From Allodiplogaster sudhausi (taxonomy: Eukaryota > Nematoda > Chromadorea > Rhabditida > Diplogasteridae), in assembly GCA_945643635.1 (NCBI GenBank), contig CALZFC010000270.1, positions 2,942,001 to 3,006,000 of the forward strand: DNA of 64,000 nt, read 5' to 3'. The notes under the pieces are model-generated. The model worked only from the letters and a program-made list of their open reading frames with translations. It was not told where the DNA came from and did not search any database. The translations under genes were made by a program, and so were the position numbers. This document shows positions 25,901-39,491 of this stretch, one piece after another; within the stretch, counting starts at the first letter, position 1, and every line of letters begins with the position of its first letter.

Positions 25901-28900
25901 GAGAAACAGAGAGAGTGAAGATAAGGAGAGCGATAGGGCTTCGCTATGGGGGTTTTGTGCAACACGAACGTAAAGAAATATTTCAGAATATTTTAATATC
26001 AAGTTCGTAAGCAGCTTTATCAAGCGACGAAAACGATACAATGGAAATGTATTTAAAGGCAGGGAATGTATTTTCAAGCACCTACGAGTAAGATAGCGCG
26101 ATTAATCTGTAGGTGACATATCTAAGCAGAAATTAATTTAAGCAGTTTAAACAGAGTTAGTGTGTAAGGGGCCGCCATTGTAAGGATAATTCGATAGCCG
26201 CTGAAGTCTCCTTATTGATCCTCATGCTACGGAGCTGTATGGAGGCGGTGGAGGCCGCGCTTCTAGCATCGATTCGTCATTCGATGCAGTTGCTGACGGG
26301 CTGTGCTCGATGGCTGCAATTCAAACATATTATGTCCGAGACCGTCAGTTCAATTGGCTACCGTGAATTCGTGACGGAGCACTTTGACGAAAGGCAACAG
26401 AACGAGTCGAGTAATTGGCAGAAGTCTCCGCCTGACTCTTGGGTGACGAGTGATAGAGAAGAATGCATGGATTTAGCAGCGACTTGAGCGCAATCACCCT
26501 CACACAATGTGGAAATGACTTTAGAGTATAGAATATCCAAGCCACAAGAAGGCAGATGAAAAGAGTCGAAGCCTATAATGTATTGTGTTATTTATCTTTT
26601 GATGCAAAGAAAGACAATAGAAAATGTGCCTTCTCCAACCTGCAGAACAATAATGCGCCAGATGGTTTTTTCCGTCGAGACTTCCAAGCAAGTTCCCGAG
26701 TTGCCGGTAGTCGCTCGTTCTTTCGGCTTCCATTCAGAAATAAATTTACAGAAAATGAAAAGGAGCTTAGCCATTACGGCAAGAATAGTTATGCACAGCG
26801 CTTCGTCTTCCTGAACAAGCGTTTCATAGAATTTGATTGAATTTTATTTAAATTTTATGAACGCCTGAGAAAAAAAACAGGCGTTTGTTTTTCAATATTA
26901 ACATATGAATGCTTCAAATGTACTCGAACCAGTCTAAACAGAGGCAATGCCGATGTCGATGTCTCATGGTGTAGGCCAATCGTTGCCAGGCAAAAACCCT
27001 CAGCCGCGCACAGTAGAGCAGCGGTTACAGTGATTAGGAGGACGAAGAGAGGGCTGGGGTTTAAAGAAGAAAAATGGAAATGTCTTATAAAATAAAATGA
27101 GTGCATTCCTTCGTTTAATGCATAGTATCTTCAAAACTTTCGAATGATGTACGAATGTACGAGTGAGACTGAATCAACGATGTGTTTGATGTTGCCGACT
27201 ACGGAAAAGAGCGCAACCCTGGCATCGAGGCTTCGCAAGCATTCCTCACCGTTTCTGAGCTGTTTGACTTTGAGCACATGCAAATTCGTGTGCAGAAACA
27301 GTGCCAAGGCCGAGATTGACGGCGGAGAGCGATGCCCACGCATACACGACCACGTTGCGGATTTCCGGCAATTGTTCAAGTTTTCGCGAACTCATCAACA
27401 TCTGCAATATTTTCTTAACGAAATTGAACATACTATCGCTTTCTTCCTAAATTTCATTTCTATTCCGATGCGAAGATGGCAATAGTCAATAGAGTATAAT
27501 AGTAAATGATAGCCAACAAATATCTCGAAGAAGAAGTGCAGAAGGCTTGCTGCCATGTCAAACATCGATCCGGCCAGAGCGAAAGCTCCGAAACGGCCGA
27601 CTTGTGGCGACAGAAAACGTTGATAGACGAGCGGCCCGCTAATACCATTCAGAAAAATCGCTGTGAAGGATCCGGCGATCGAAAATATGTTGACGAGCAT
27701 GTCAAAATTAATTTTCATCTTTGTGGAGTTGCAAAATATGCAGAGTTCCCTAACGACCGCGAATACGTCAAAGTTGCATATCAGGCCCTTATCATTCCGT
27801 TATGCTTGCCTGGAAGAAAGCAATGCCATATGAAAACGACGTTTGAAGACTGACGAGTTGTTTGGATGATTCGAGAGAAAAAAAACTTGATTCTTTCAGT
27901 CAATCGACTGATTTTGTTTTCTCAAGGCGGTGCTGAGAAGTGACTAATCGGAAATGACAAGTGTGCCATGAAAGGTGATGAAACGAGAAGCGAAACTAGT
28001 TGACGTTCCATTCCTCGCAAATTAAAGTATGAAAGTAATAGGAATTTATAATTCTTGCTATTTCTTGATATGCCGTGTACAAAATGCTTGCATAACCAAA
28101 CCATTGCCGTTTCTGACGTTTATATTGCACTATTTTAAGGATTTTTAAGTAATAGGAACGTGTACCTTGTGAAATGCTTCATGCCTAGTGGTAGGGTGGA
28201 GCTTCTACGGAAACGCCAGTAGGTCATCAAATCTCCAAACCAAGGGACGGGAAAATCTAGATGTAAAATAAACATGCATATAGAAAGCAAAACATGTAAA
28301 TATAAATTTGTTTGCAGATCGCCGGCTACAAGTGCGAGTGCGCGGCCGGCTTCCACGGCGCCAACTGCCAGCATCCAGTGGATCATTGTGCGAGCGCGCC
28401 TTGTGCAAACAACGGTAAGGCCTACCTTTATAACAGCCTATATATTGTCATAATACTTTAGTATTATCAGCGAACAATAAATACGATGAGAACCTTCTCA
28501 ATCGGTTGCGAAACAGAAAGCATAAGTTTTTTTTAAAATCCATCACTTGTCCATGTCTGTAATCAAATAGCAACATATAGCTTGGACTAAAAGCGCACCT
28601 ACAACAGCATGTTTGTGAATCCATTCGTAGGAACATGCACAAACGAAGGAGCCGCCTTTTCATGCGAGTGCCCGCTCGGCTTTGAAGGCGATACGTGTGA
28701 AGAAGACGTTGACGAGTGCCGCACCGCTCAATGTTATGCTTTGGTCAGGAAACTAGTATGATATACATACAAACAGTGCCCATCAACAGCCAAGGGTGCT
28801 GTATGTTTATGCACTTTCGGAAAGTTCCGAAAGTTACTGCACCCCAGATTGTTGGTTGGTACTGTTCTTTGGGCTTCCACGTTCCGATATCCTAATCGCG

Positions 28901-31900
28901 ACAAAAAGTGTACTCCAAGTCTTCCATGATCTGTTGATGTGATTTACATGACCCTTTCTTAAAGGGATCCCAAAAGTGTGTGGACGGTGTGGACTCTTAC
29001 GAATGCATCTGCAAGGAAGGCTATGAAGGAAAGCTGTGCGAGCAGAAGATTGATCAGGTATATAAGCCAATCTTCAAGTCAATCTCTAGAACGATACGAC
29101 TCATTAATATAACATCTAATATAAATGAAAAATAGAAAATAAATGTTTTAGTGCGCCGCACAGCCCTGCCTGAACAACGGCACGTGCGTCGATACCGGAT
29201 CGAACTTCCACTGTGAATGCCTTCACGGCTGGCGAGGAGAGAGGTTCTTTTTTCTTAAAAAAAAACCTCCCTAATACTTTTTCACTCTTCAACTTAGAGC
29301 TTTCCTCAATTTGCACTAACAAATTCTATATTACGTGTATCGAATTATAAAAAGAGTTTTAGCTGAATTAATTTCCAGATGCGAGCAAGAGACCGGCAGC
29401 TGCACGTCGAATCCATGCAAAAATGACGCGCACTGCGTCAACCTCTCTAACGACTACTTTTGTGTCTGCCCCGATGGTACGCTATGAGCTTTATTTCAGG
29501 GCAATCTTGTGAAGATAATTTTATGAAATTATCCTCTATATATATTTGAAACCGAGATGTTATGCAAATGTGAATTCCACATTTCGATCTCTCATAATCA
29601 GGCGTGAGCGGCCGCGACTGTGAGAAGGCGCCGAATCGCTGCATCGGCGATCCGTGCCGCGCCGGCGGCATCTGCACTGACCTCGGCTCGCGGCTCGAAT
29701 GCGCATGCCCTGCAGGGCGGACGGGCAAAGGTTGTTGGGAGATCGGGGGAAATCATAGAGAGAAAGATAGAATTAGAATAGGGGCATGTAGAGGGGGGAG
29801 TGATGAGAAGCTACTTAAACGAACGCATAATAATAATGAAAGGCGAACGGAATGAAAGTACACCAGAAAGAGAAAAGCGAGGGATGAACATAGACGGAGA
29901 ATTCCTAAAGTCCTAGCGATAACGAATGAATGCATACTTTTTATTAAAAAAAAAAGAATAGGAGGAGAATGGAAATGTCAAAAGGAGATCAGAGAGCGGG
30001 AGCAAGGATCGAGCTGTGGGGAGAGGAAGAAAGACAGGAGGAGAGTGCTAATGCACAGATTTCACGAGAAACAAACGGAAGGAAGCCGACTTTAATTGAG
30101 GCTGTCAGTACGTCTCTGAAGCTTGCCCCGAAGGCGCATGCAAGAATGGCGGCCGCTGTATCCCGACTAATAGGAACGACGGCATGCAGCACAAATGCGA
30201 GTGTGCGCCAGGTAAACTCGCCTTTTATAGGTTGCAAGAAAGCTTTGTTTCAATATAAAATTTTACAAAAAGTGCTATTATAACTGTTTTTATTTCTATT
30301 CCGTATTTCCAGGCTTCACCGGGTCTGCTTGCGAGCAGAACATTGACGAGTGTGCCACGCTTTCGTGCCCAAGGGATGCCGAGTGCATTGACCAAGTATG
30401 ACATGCCTTTTGGAGCAGCTTTGGTTTTAATTGATGGCCATTTGTATACAGAATGCATCGCACTGACAATTTATCTAATTTTGTTTACCCCGAAAACCCG
30501 TTCATATGCATGTATGCATGTACATTTGAACATACATACATACATACATACATACATACACATATCCTAATAGATTCGACGTTCTTTTCAGCTCGGAACC
30601 GCTGTCTGCATGTGCTCGCTGAACAAGACCGGCATCAACTGTGATAAGGTTTCGATTGAGAGAATTTTTACATAATAATAAAATTAAACCGCATGCTCGA
30701 AGAGATTTTTGTTCATTGGGTGGGGAATGGGGGCTCGGAGAAAAAAAATAAGTGAGCATCAAAGAGATTCGTTTCCCACCGCCAGCCCATCGACGTTGAC
30801 TACGACTTGCGCTTCCGGTCGCGTGACGCGCGCGCCTCTCCGCGCGCTCCCCGATCTCTGCTCGCCGTGCAAGAGCTGACGCTTGCTGCGTGGATCCGCT
30901 TCGAGGCAGCTGCTGGCGGAGAAGGCCGCGTGCTCACGCTCTACAACAGCAGGTTAAAAGGGGCCAAAAACTCTCAATCGCACCTTTTTGCCTGAGCAAG
31001 TGCTTTTGAGAGGCCTCCAGAAAAGTCAGGAAAATTCATATAGATTACGATTGGGTTTCGTGTAGCGTTTAACTAGTTGTTTTCATCGAAGAATTTCTCT
31101 TTGCTCAGCTCGTTGCAAATATTCAAAAAAAAAACATTTTTAATAAGAAAATTCTATAAAAATAAACCTGAATTTCACGCCTAGCGTTCAAAACTACGCA
31201 AGCGAGCTGCGTGAACTGATTCGCGTGACGTCAGAGGGCGTCGATGTCGACTTGAGCGGCGCTGGTCTGGCGGCAGCAGCCCAAAGCAGCTCGTCGCGCA
31301 CAGGCGCCGCTGTCCACGCCTCCTGGCTACCGGGCCAACGAGTCAACGATGGACGATGGAATCATGTGGTAGATTCAAAACAAAAACAAACACACAGCTT
31401 TTAAATTATTATAAAAAAAATTTTACTTTTATTTTTCGTTTTCATTTAATAATGAAATGTATTGTTCTCCAACAATATCTGTTAATTATTTCTCATTAGA
31501 ACTATTTAAATGTGTCTAACAAAACTAAAAAAAAATTCCATTTAAGGCCATTACCTGGTCGTCATTCAACGGCTCACTATCAGTCGTGTGGAACTCGGTC
31601 CGCGTTTACTCCGAATCAGGCCATGCTAAGGGCGCGAGTATCAACATCAAGTAAGAATATTTTTTTCTAAAATGCATTTTTCAAAAACTAGTACATACCG
31701 TATTTTCTCTATTAGTACCCCCCCCCCTTTATTAGAACCCCCCCTCTAATAGTACCCCCCTCTGAAAATGCCATTGAAAAATAGAACCCCTCCCTCTAGT
31801 AGAACCCCCCCCTCCAATAGTACCCCCCCCCCCTAATAGTCTATCACTTCAGCTCTAGATGTACCTCGTTTACATCCTGGAGGCATGGGATGCTCTTACC

Positions 31901-34900
31901 TGATGCCAAATTCATGATAAATCTGTTGTAGAACGGATATTCCAGTGATGATTCCATACAATTCGGGCTACGATTCTTCTTTTTTTGGGAATGAAATGTT
32001 GTTATTAAACTTATAGTGTCTCGCATTGAAAGATAGAACCCCTCCCTCTAATAGAACCCCTCCCTCTAATAGTGCCCCCTCTCGCAAGGGTATTGAAAAA
32101 TAGAACCCCCGGGGGTACTAATAGAGAAAATACGGTATTCCCGAATTTTTACTGAAGAAGATACTATTATTTTTCCATTTCTAATCTAGTGCATACCTCT
32201 CGCTTGGCGCTTCTCATTCTTCATCTTCTGCTCCTGACGCGTTCGCCGGCCGCGTCACCCATGTCTCACTCTGGAGACGTGCACTCGACTTTGAGGCCGA
32301 CTTGCCACAGCTCGTTGGCGACTGCCAAGGAGCGCCGGTATGAAAAAGATACTCTATACAGCGTTTGAAAGAGCCATAAATTGACGCTTGTATTCGCGCC
32401 TTTTTGTGCCAGGCCGCTAAGATAAAGAGAGACCAGGGAAATTCAAGTCGATTACAGCTCAATTTCTCTCCTTTTATAATTGGAGTTGACCAACAATATG
32501 CACCAATGTCGCCCAACGACTATATTTTCAAGGAGCTCTTCGATGGAATGGTCTCACGCTTCGCCGGTTATGACGTTGTGGCCGGACGCGTGGAACGCGC
32601 GGAACGGAGCGAATGTGGCCTCATTGCAGGTGGCGCTGAAATTTACAACGGGCCCGCGATTGTTGTTGAGGTTAGCAATGTTTAAAATAAAATAAGATAA
32701 ACATTGTAATCTATCTTTAATAAACTAAAACCTTTCTCTGCTTTCTAATAGGTTAACAATTATCAACCTAGCATCGAAGCATAATTACAAGAGTATATCT
32801 AGTAAATTGATCTTCCAGTCATGCCCCTCGGATCTGACTGTCATGACCGACGGCAAGGAGGCCAACGCTTCGTGGACGGAGCCGGTGTTCTCGATCGCGG
32901 GCCAGCAGAAGACGAAGCTGAAGACGGCCAAGACTGCCGACTTCACGACAACGACTGGTGAATTAACTGGAAAACATTCACTTTCTATTTTCCTTGATGA
33001 CCTTGACATGAATTAATCCAGACATAAAACATGTGATTTAGAGAGACGTGATTCGAATGTTCAGGAAAAGTTGAAATAGCTACCGTAGATAGAGTTGGCG
33101 TGCTACTTTAAAACGGCACGTGGTTGCAAATGAAGACTGCGCAGGGCCGCCGCACCGTCTGGTCGGCGTCCGGCAGAGTGCGCGCAGTGGCGATCTTCTT
33201 CCACTCGGCGAGCACGTCATCACGTACGTCGCCACCGACGACGCTGGTCACTCGGCACACTGCAGTTTCAAGGTGGTGCAAGTCACTGATTGGTTTTCCA
33301 TTAACTGAACTTTTAAGGTGGTGCAAGTCACTAATTAGTTGTCAAAGAATCTGCACTATCAAGATAAGTCACTTAATAGTTGTTCATAAACGAAAGTATT
33401 CCATGATACAACTATTCTACCAATCCATCTTTTTGCCGTGCTATCCGTATTTTACATATATCCAAATATTGGAACATAAAGTTTCTATTTTATACCAAAA
33501 GTAAACATAAAAATAAATACAAGATCTTAATTTTTGATATTTTGCTCTTGACTATTTCGTTCTATATTGTATGACGATGGCCTTTATTTAATTTTTTTTG
33601 CAGAAACTGCACCAATCACACAAAAGTCAAAAAAAATATTTTCTTGTTTGCGCTGTCATATAAAATTCTCGATCCCTTGAGGTAAGCGTGATTCGCCGCC
33701 ATTGCGTCGACGTGCCTGATCCGTTGAATGGCTTGCAGCAGTGCGAGTCATGGGGCCCGCAACTCAAGTACAAGGTCGTCGAATCTCTTTATGTCTCTAC
33801 CTGATCTCCTTCTCTTTCTCCCTATTCTTTTTCTCTGTCGCCATCCTCTCTCATCATTTCCATATCCTTTATTCAAGTCCTTCTTATCTCCTGCTTGGTT
33901 GCATAATAAGTGTCTCGCTCCGATCTGCAGGCCTGCTCAATCAAGTGCCGCGACGGCTTCGGCTTCTCGTCTCCACCAGCCGCCTTCTACACGTGCGGTG
34001 CGGACGGCGAATGGCGGCCGCGACCGCTCGCCGAGAGCAAACTGAGCGGCAGCCGACCAGACTCCTTCCGATTTCCGCCGTGCACAAAGTATACTCGTAC
34101 ACTTCATCTCCAACATAAACTACCAATTGTGCCATGTATTTGTTTCTTGTTATGGCTTCGATATACAACAAAAACAATTATGGAATAACCTTGAGTAAAG
34201 TATTCAGGTTGATAGCATTCTTTACACAAAATAAAATAAAATTTAATATTTAATAAAAATGAAAAATGAAAAAAAACTAGCACGCTTTAAAAAGAAAGAA
34301 AGAAAATGAAAAGAAAGAATCAAACTTGAGAACACTGCCGGCCACTCGAATGCTCTCGCTCCGCCTCGACTACCCGGCCTTCTCTCCATGCACGTCCTCC
34401 GCGCGCGACCAACTCCGCTCCGTCGTCCTCGCGCGTCTCAACGAAGCGAATGAACGATGGAACTTTTGCAATCTCAAGTTTGTTCCCCTTTTTGACGGTA
34501 ATGAATCTTCTTCATAGAAGATAAGCCCAAGTAAATTAATAACCGTTGTAAGTCTACTAATGATTATTGAACGTAAACGGTAAGTTTTTTGTTGTTTGCC
34601 ATACATCTTAGCTCCTGCATTAATCAGGGACGCCAGCGGATGCGTGGGCGCGCGTGTCGACGTGGAATGCGAGGACGTTGCGGCGGTTGGCGGAGTGTCA
34701 TCCGATGATGCTCTTCAGCGAACCGTTGGACTCCCCTTGGCGGGCAACGAACTCGCCAAGGTCCTGAAGCGACGAAGACGAAGAAGCGAGACGTCGGCTG
34801 GGCTCTCGTCCTCTGCTCAGCACATCTTCCGACTGAATGCTGAGCTTCCGGTGAAGAGGTCAGTTTCGTGCTTCAATGATGGCAAGAGAAATATTAGTCC

Positions 34901-35217
34901 CTTTTCTATTAAAATTCATTTGAAGTATTTAAAATTATGTATTATATGATGTTAATATTTATGGAAGAAATCGTGACATCAGCACCGATGGCTATAATCA
35001 AATTGAATTGCAAAATGGAAAAGCATGATTGACTAATTAAATTATTCTTAAACAGTTTCTTTACACCTAATGAACATCATTCCTTAAAGGAAGAAGGTCT
35101 ACGATCACAAGTCCGCTCAGTTTCTTACCGTTGTCGACATTCTCGAAGAGGAAATTCTGCGAAGACGGACGTTGAATCTCGAAAATGTCCGTATGATTAT
35201 CGTCAGGCAAAAAATAT

Positions 35218-35248
<31 letters not shown>

Positions 35249-35260
35249 TAATAAAAAATA

Positions 35261-35313
<53 letters not shown>

Positions 35314-36740
35314 GTTCTAGTTTTGATATTTTTTAAAGGAAATAATTAAGAAGATAATTTGTATTGTTTTAAAGATGCTTCCGAATGGCCGGCCAGATCT
35401 TCGGTCTCTCCGAGTCGAAGACGTCTTCCTATGCCAGACGGGCAGTGTTGTCGTCGGCGACTCTTGTGGTATTAGCCAATGACCATTTGATGTCTTAAGA
35501 AAAGTCTCTGTTTTGACAAAGCAAACTAGACTGAATTGTTATAAGATTTAAAAAATCAATTAATGAAAGTAGTGTTAGAGCTATTTCGCAATCTCGAGAC
35601 ATGCAAATAAAGATGGATTGAATATAATTTGACACCGATTTAATGTTTATTTTATGACTCCTCTTTAAGTGCCGTGCGCCTCGGGCACATCGTTCGACTC
35701 TGCCTCTCAGCGATGCACGCCATGCGCTATCGGAACCTTCCAGTCTTTACCGGGTTCGTATTCATAGTGTGATACTTGCCACTGAACTGACATCTTATTC
35801 ATTGAGATTTAGTAGCTTAAAATAAGTTGTTTTCTCTTTTATGGCGGAAGATTACATTGTGTACTACATTCATATATTTTATATACATATCTAGACATTA
35901 TTTCTAATTCCAGGCAAGACAACGTGCCGTGCATGCCCCGCCGGCTTCACGACAGTCGCGTCGGGATCAACGGACGAAACGGACTGCAAAGGTTCTTCCC
36001 CAACTATGCTTATTTTGTTCAACTCGTCTCTAAGATAAGGGGCGCTTCTATTTTTCCAACTCGTACGAGATGCTCCTCTAAGATGGGGGGGGGTTTGCTT
36101 ATGCAGAGTTTTAAAAAATGCATGTCATGTACAGTCTCGTGTCCGCCCGGTCACTTCCTCGACTTTGCGCGGCCTGAAACGATGCTGTCAGCAACGGCTG
36201 CGGCGTGTTCGCCTTGTGGCTTTGCGGCGTACCAGCCAAGTGAAGGTGAGAGAGTGATATCAAAGAGAGAAAGAGAGAAAGAGAGAGAGAGAGTAAGGAA
36301 GAGAAAGAGAGAGAGAGAAAAGAAGAAAGAGAGATGGTTGAGAGACAGTAACGCAGAGGCCCATGTTTTGGCAGCATTTTCTGCTTATTGTATTGTGAAC
36401 CCATGCCTTTATAATAGAAACAGAGTCGTGGTAATGAGTAGGGCGTTGAAACTAAAGAGACGTTAACAAATATCTATATATATCCTCTCCGCTCCAGGCT
36501 CCTTCTCGTGTCTCGCGTGCCCGGCTGGCCAGACGACGTTGAGCGAGACGGCCGCTGACGTTGCTGAGTGCCGCGACGAGTGTCCAGGTTGTGCGAGAGA
36601 AAGAGAGAGCCAGGAAGAGAGGGAGAGACAGAGAGAGAGTGAAAGAGAGAAGGAGAGAGACAGAAAGAGAGAGAGAGAAAGAAAAGAGAGAAAGAGAGAG
36701 AGAGTGAGAAAGAGAGAAAGAGAGAGAGAGAGAGAGAGAC

Positions 36741-36789
<49 letters not shown>

Positions 36790-39271
36790 ATGGCTGGCTG
36801 ATGAAAGAGACTGGCACTGGCACATTCTCAATATTGGCAAAGTTTTTGATTGTGATTCCTACATACTTATAATATCGTCTTTTATTAGTGTGAAAATGCA
36901 TCATTTCCTTTCTTATTCATGCAAATTGATAAAAAAATATTCTAACGCTACTTTTAAAATGGAAATTCTATGCGAGCAACTTGAAAATGAGATCAACAAG
37001 CATCATGTTGAGACGGCCAAGAACTGTCATCGGCTGGAGGCTGCTCGCCCTGCCCGGTTGGCTGGTTCCGTCGCAAGGGCGTGAATGCCAAGTGTATTCA
37101 GTGTCCAGCAGGTACTACGTGTTAATAGTTTTTGTTTGTTTGTATGTTTATATACTGTGTCTTTATGTGATGTTTTTTTTATAGTTAGCTATTACCATGC
37201 GCATAATCTCGAGATCCTTCTATCGCTATAGCGAGATAGTGTGCATCTCAAGAAATGCACATTTTAAAAATTTTGAAAATTGAGCAGTAGACTTAACAAT
37301 AAATTTTCAATTCTTTTTTTTAGCTTCTTCTCACTAAATTATACTTCCTATTGCACAAAGTGCTTTCGTATGATCAATTTTTTTAATTCGCGCATTTTTG
37401 CCTGTATGTTAATGCAATGTCTGCAATATTCAGGCAAAAATGAGCGAATTCAAAATTCATCATCGTACAGCAGCTCGTTTACTCTGTTGTGAGCGGCTGA
37501 ATCCTTCAGGTACGACAACGGAGAAGACTGGCGCTGCGCGCAGAGAAGATTGCGACACTCCCAAGTGCACACGTGGCCAGTTCCTCGTGCCCGAAAGGTG
37601 CAGGAAATCAAAAGTCTTTTTCCACTCCCTTGCCTATCTGCTCACGGGATTTCACTTTTTCTCAAGAAGAACAATACTATTTTCGTTCAGATACCTCTCT
37701 TTAATCTAATCGTTCTCCTTTTCCTTCGTGCACATTAAATGTACAAATCTTGTCTTCCCTGAAACATTGTTATAGTTACCGATTCGCAGCGGTAGTACAC
37801 TTTGTAGATATGAAATCAACCTTTTAGTTGAGTGTAGATTGCACAAAAAAAGCTTCTTTGTCTTCGCGTCCGGTTCACAGCTAAAACGTCCACTTTTCTT
37901 ATTCTCTCTCCAAATTCGCTGTCCACAACTTATTTGGTTTCGAATATTATCATCCATTTTCTTCTCCATTTCAGCAAGCAGTGCCAACTCTGCCCCCGAG
38001 GCGCATACCAGGACGAAGAGCAGCAGCCAGCGTGCAAGCTCTGCCCGCCCGACCACACCACTGCAGCTCATGGTTTCACAACTATTTCAATCGAAATTGC
38101 ATTCATATATGTATGCTGGGATATATATTTCTCATTTCTCTTTGTTCATCTAATTCTCAAAAGCCTTCAAATCTTTGCAATTTGTTTTTCGAGTGGTTGT
38201 TTCTAGATCAAAACAGCTGTCTGTGAATCTGGTCTGCACAGGAATCATAGCATTTCCTTACTCGATTCGAAACACTTCATTCTAACAAAATTGTATCATG
38301 CGTCCATCCATTCTGCATAATGTATTCAACGAGTTCAATTTTTTTCGCAATATAATGACCTCATTGTAGGCGCGACGGCAGAAGCACAATGCTACTCGAC
38401 GAACCAATGCACTACGGGCGAAGTTACTTTTTGCTATATACACGAAAAATAAGTAATACATAAATAAATCTTTATGTTTCTGCTTTTCTTCCACGAAACA
38501 AAAAAAAATTTCCTCGTCTAGGATAACTGCTCGTGGCACGCGGTGTGCATCGATCTCCCAGACGACCTCGACCATCCGAACTTTGAGTGCAAGTGCAAGC
38601 CCGGCTACCGCGGCAATGGCACACATTGCTATGGTAAGTTATTTATTTTATCGACTGAACAACGTTGCTATCTTTCCTCAAAAGGAATGCATAAATGACT
38701 GTTGCGCATAGTGTCATACGATGCCAGTTTTTTTTAAAAAATAAAATGCAAACGAAATTTTAGAGCAAAGTTCAAGTAAACTTTTGTTTGAAACATTCAT
38801 GCGTTCTCTTTCCCGAACGCTCTGATTAGCGCTTCAAAAGTAATCGCCTTTTGTCGCGCTTCTAAGATTTTTTATAAATAACACAAGAGAATAATCGCTT
38901 GAGAGAATTATAAGAACAGAACTTGCTTGAAGCGAGAAGATGTATAATTCAGTAGGTACAAGCAATATTAAAATTGAAAAAATATATCTATAATGCGCCA
39001 GTCATACTTTTGATCATTTTTCGGCATTTCCTAGAAACTTTCTATCACCTTAAATCTTGCACCATATTCAATTCAAGCATAAAACAGTAAGCGACTTATC
39101 TGTTGATTTCCTTCTCAGACGCCTGCCAAAACTTCTGCCTGAATGACGGCGTATGCAAGAAGAATCCGATCGGCTATGTAGAGTGCGTGTGCAAGGAGAA
39201 CTTCTCAGGCGAACGTTGTGAGCTTCGATTCGAACCTCGCGGACAAAAGGTATTATTGTTAGCTGAATATA

Positions 39272-39302
<31 letters not shown>

Positions 39303-39423
39303 TATATTATATTATTATTATATCCTTTTCATCATGCTTAAAATATTTCGTTTCAATCAAATGTAGTAAGATAGTTATAAAATTATTGCTATATATGGAG
39401 ATTGCTATAATGAGATGAGTATG

Positions 39424-39491
<68 letters not shown>

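Noticed and set aside
26345..27718. Str-superfamily chemoreceptor assignment for the nested 7TM gene
   Set aside because: TM1-TM2 (SPxxGxF...FD) looked Str-like, but TM6-TM7 with NPxxLLY fit a rhodopsin-like receptor better; family left open.
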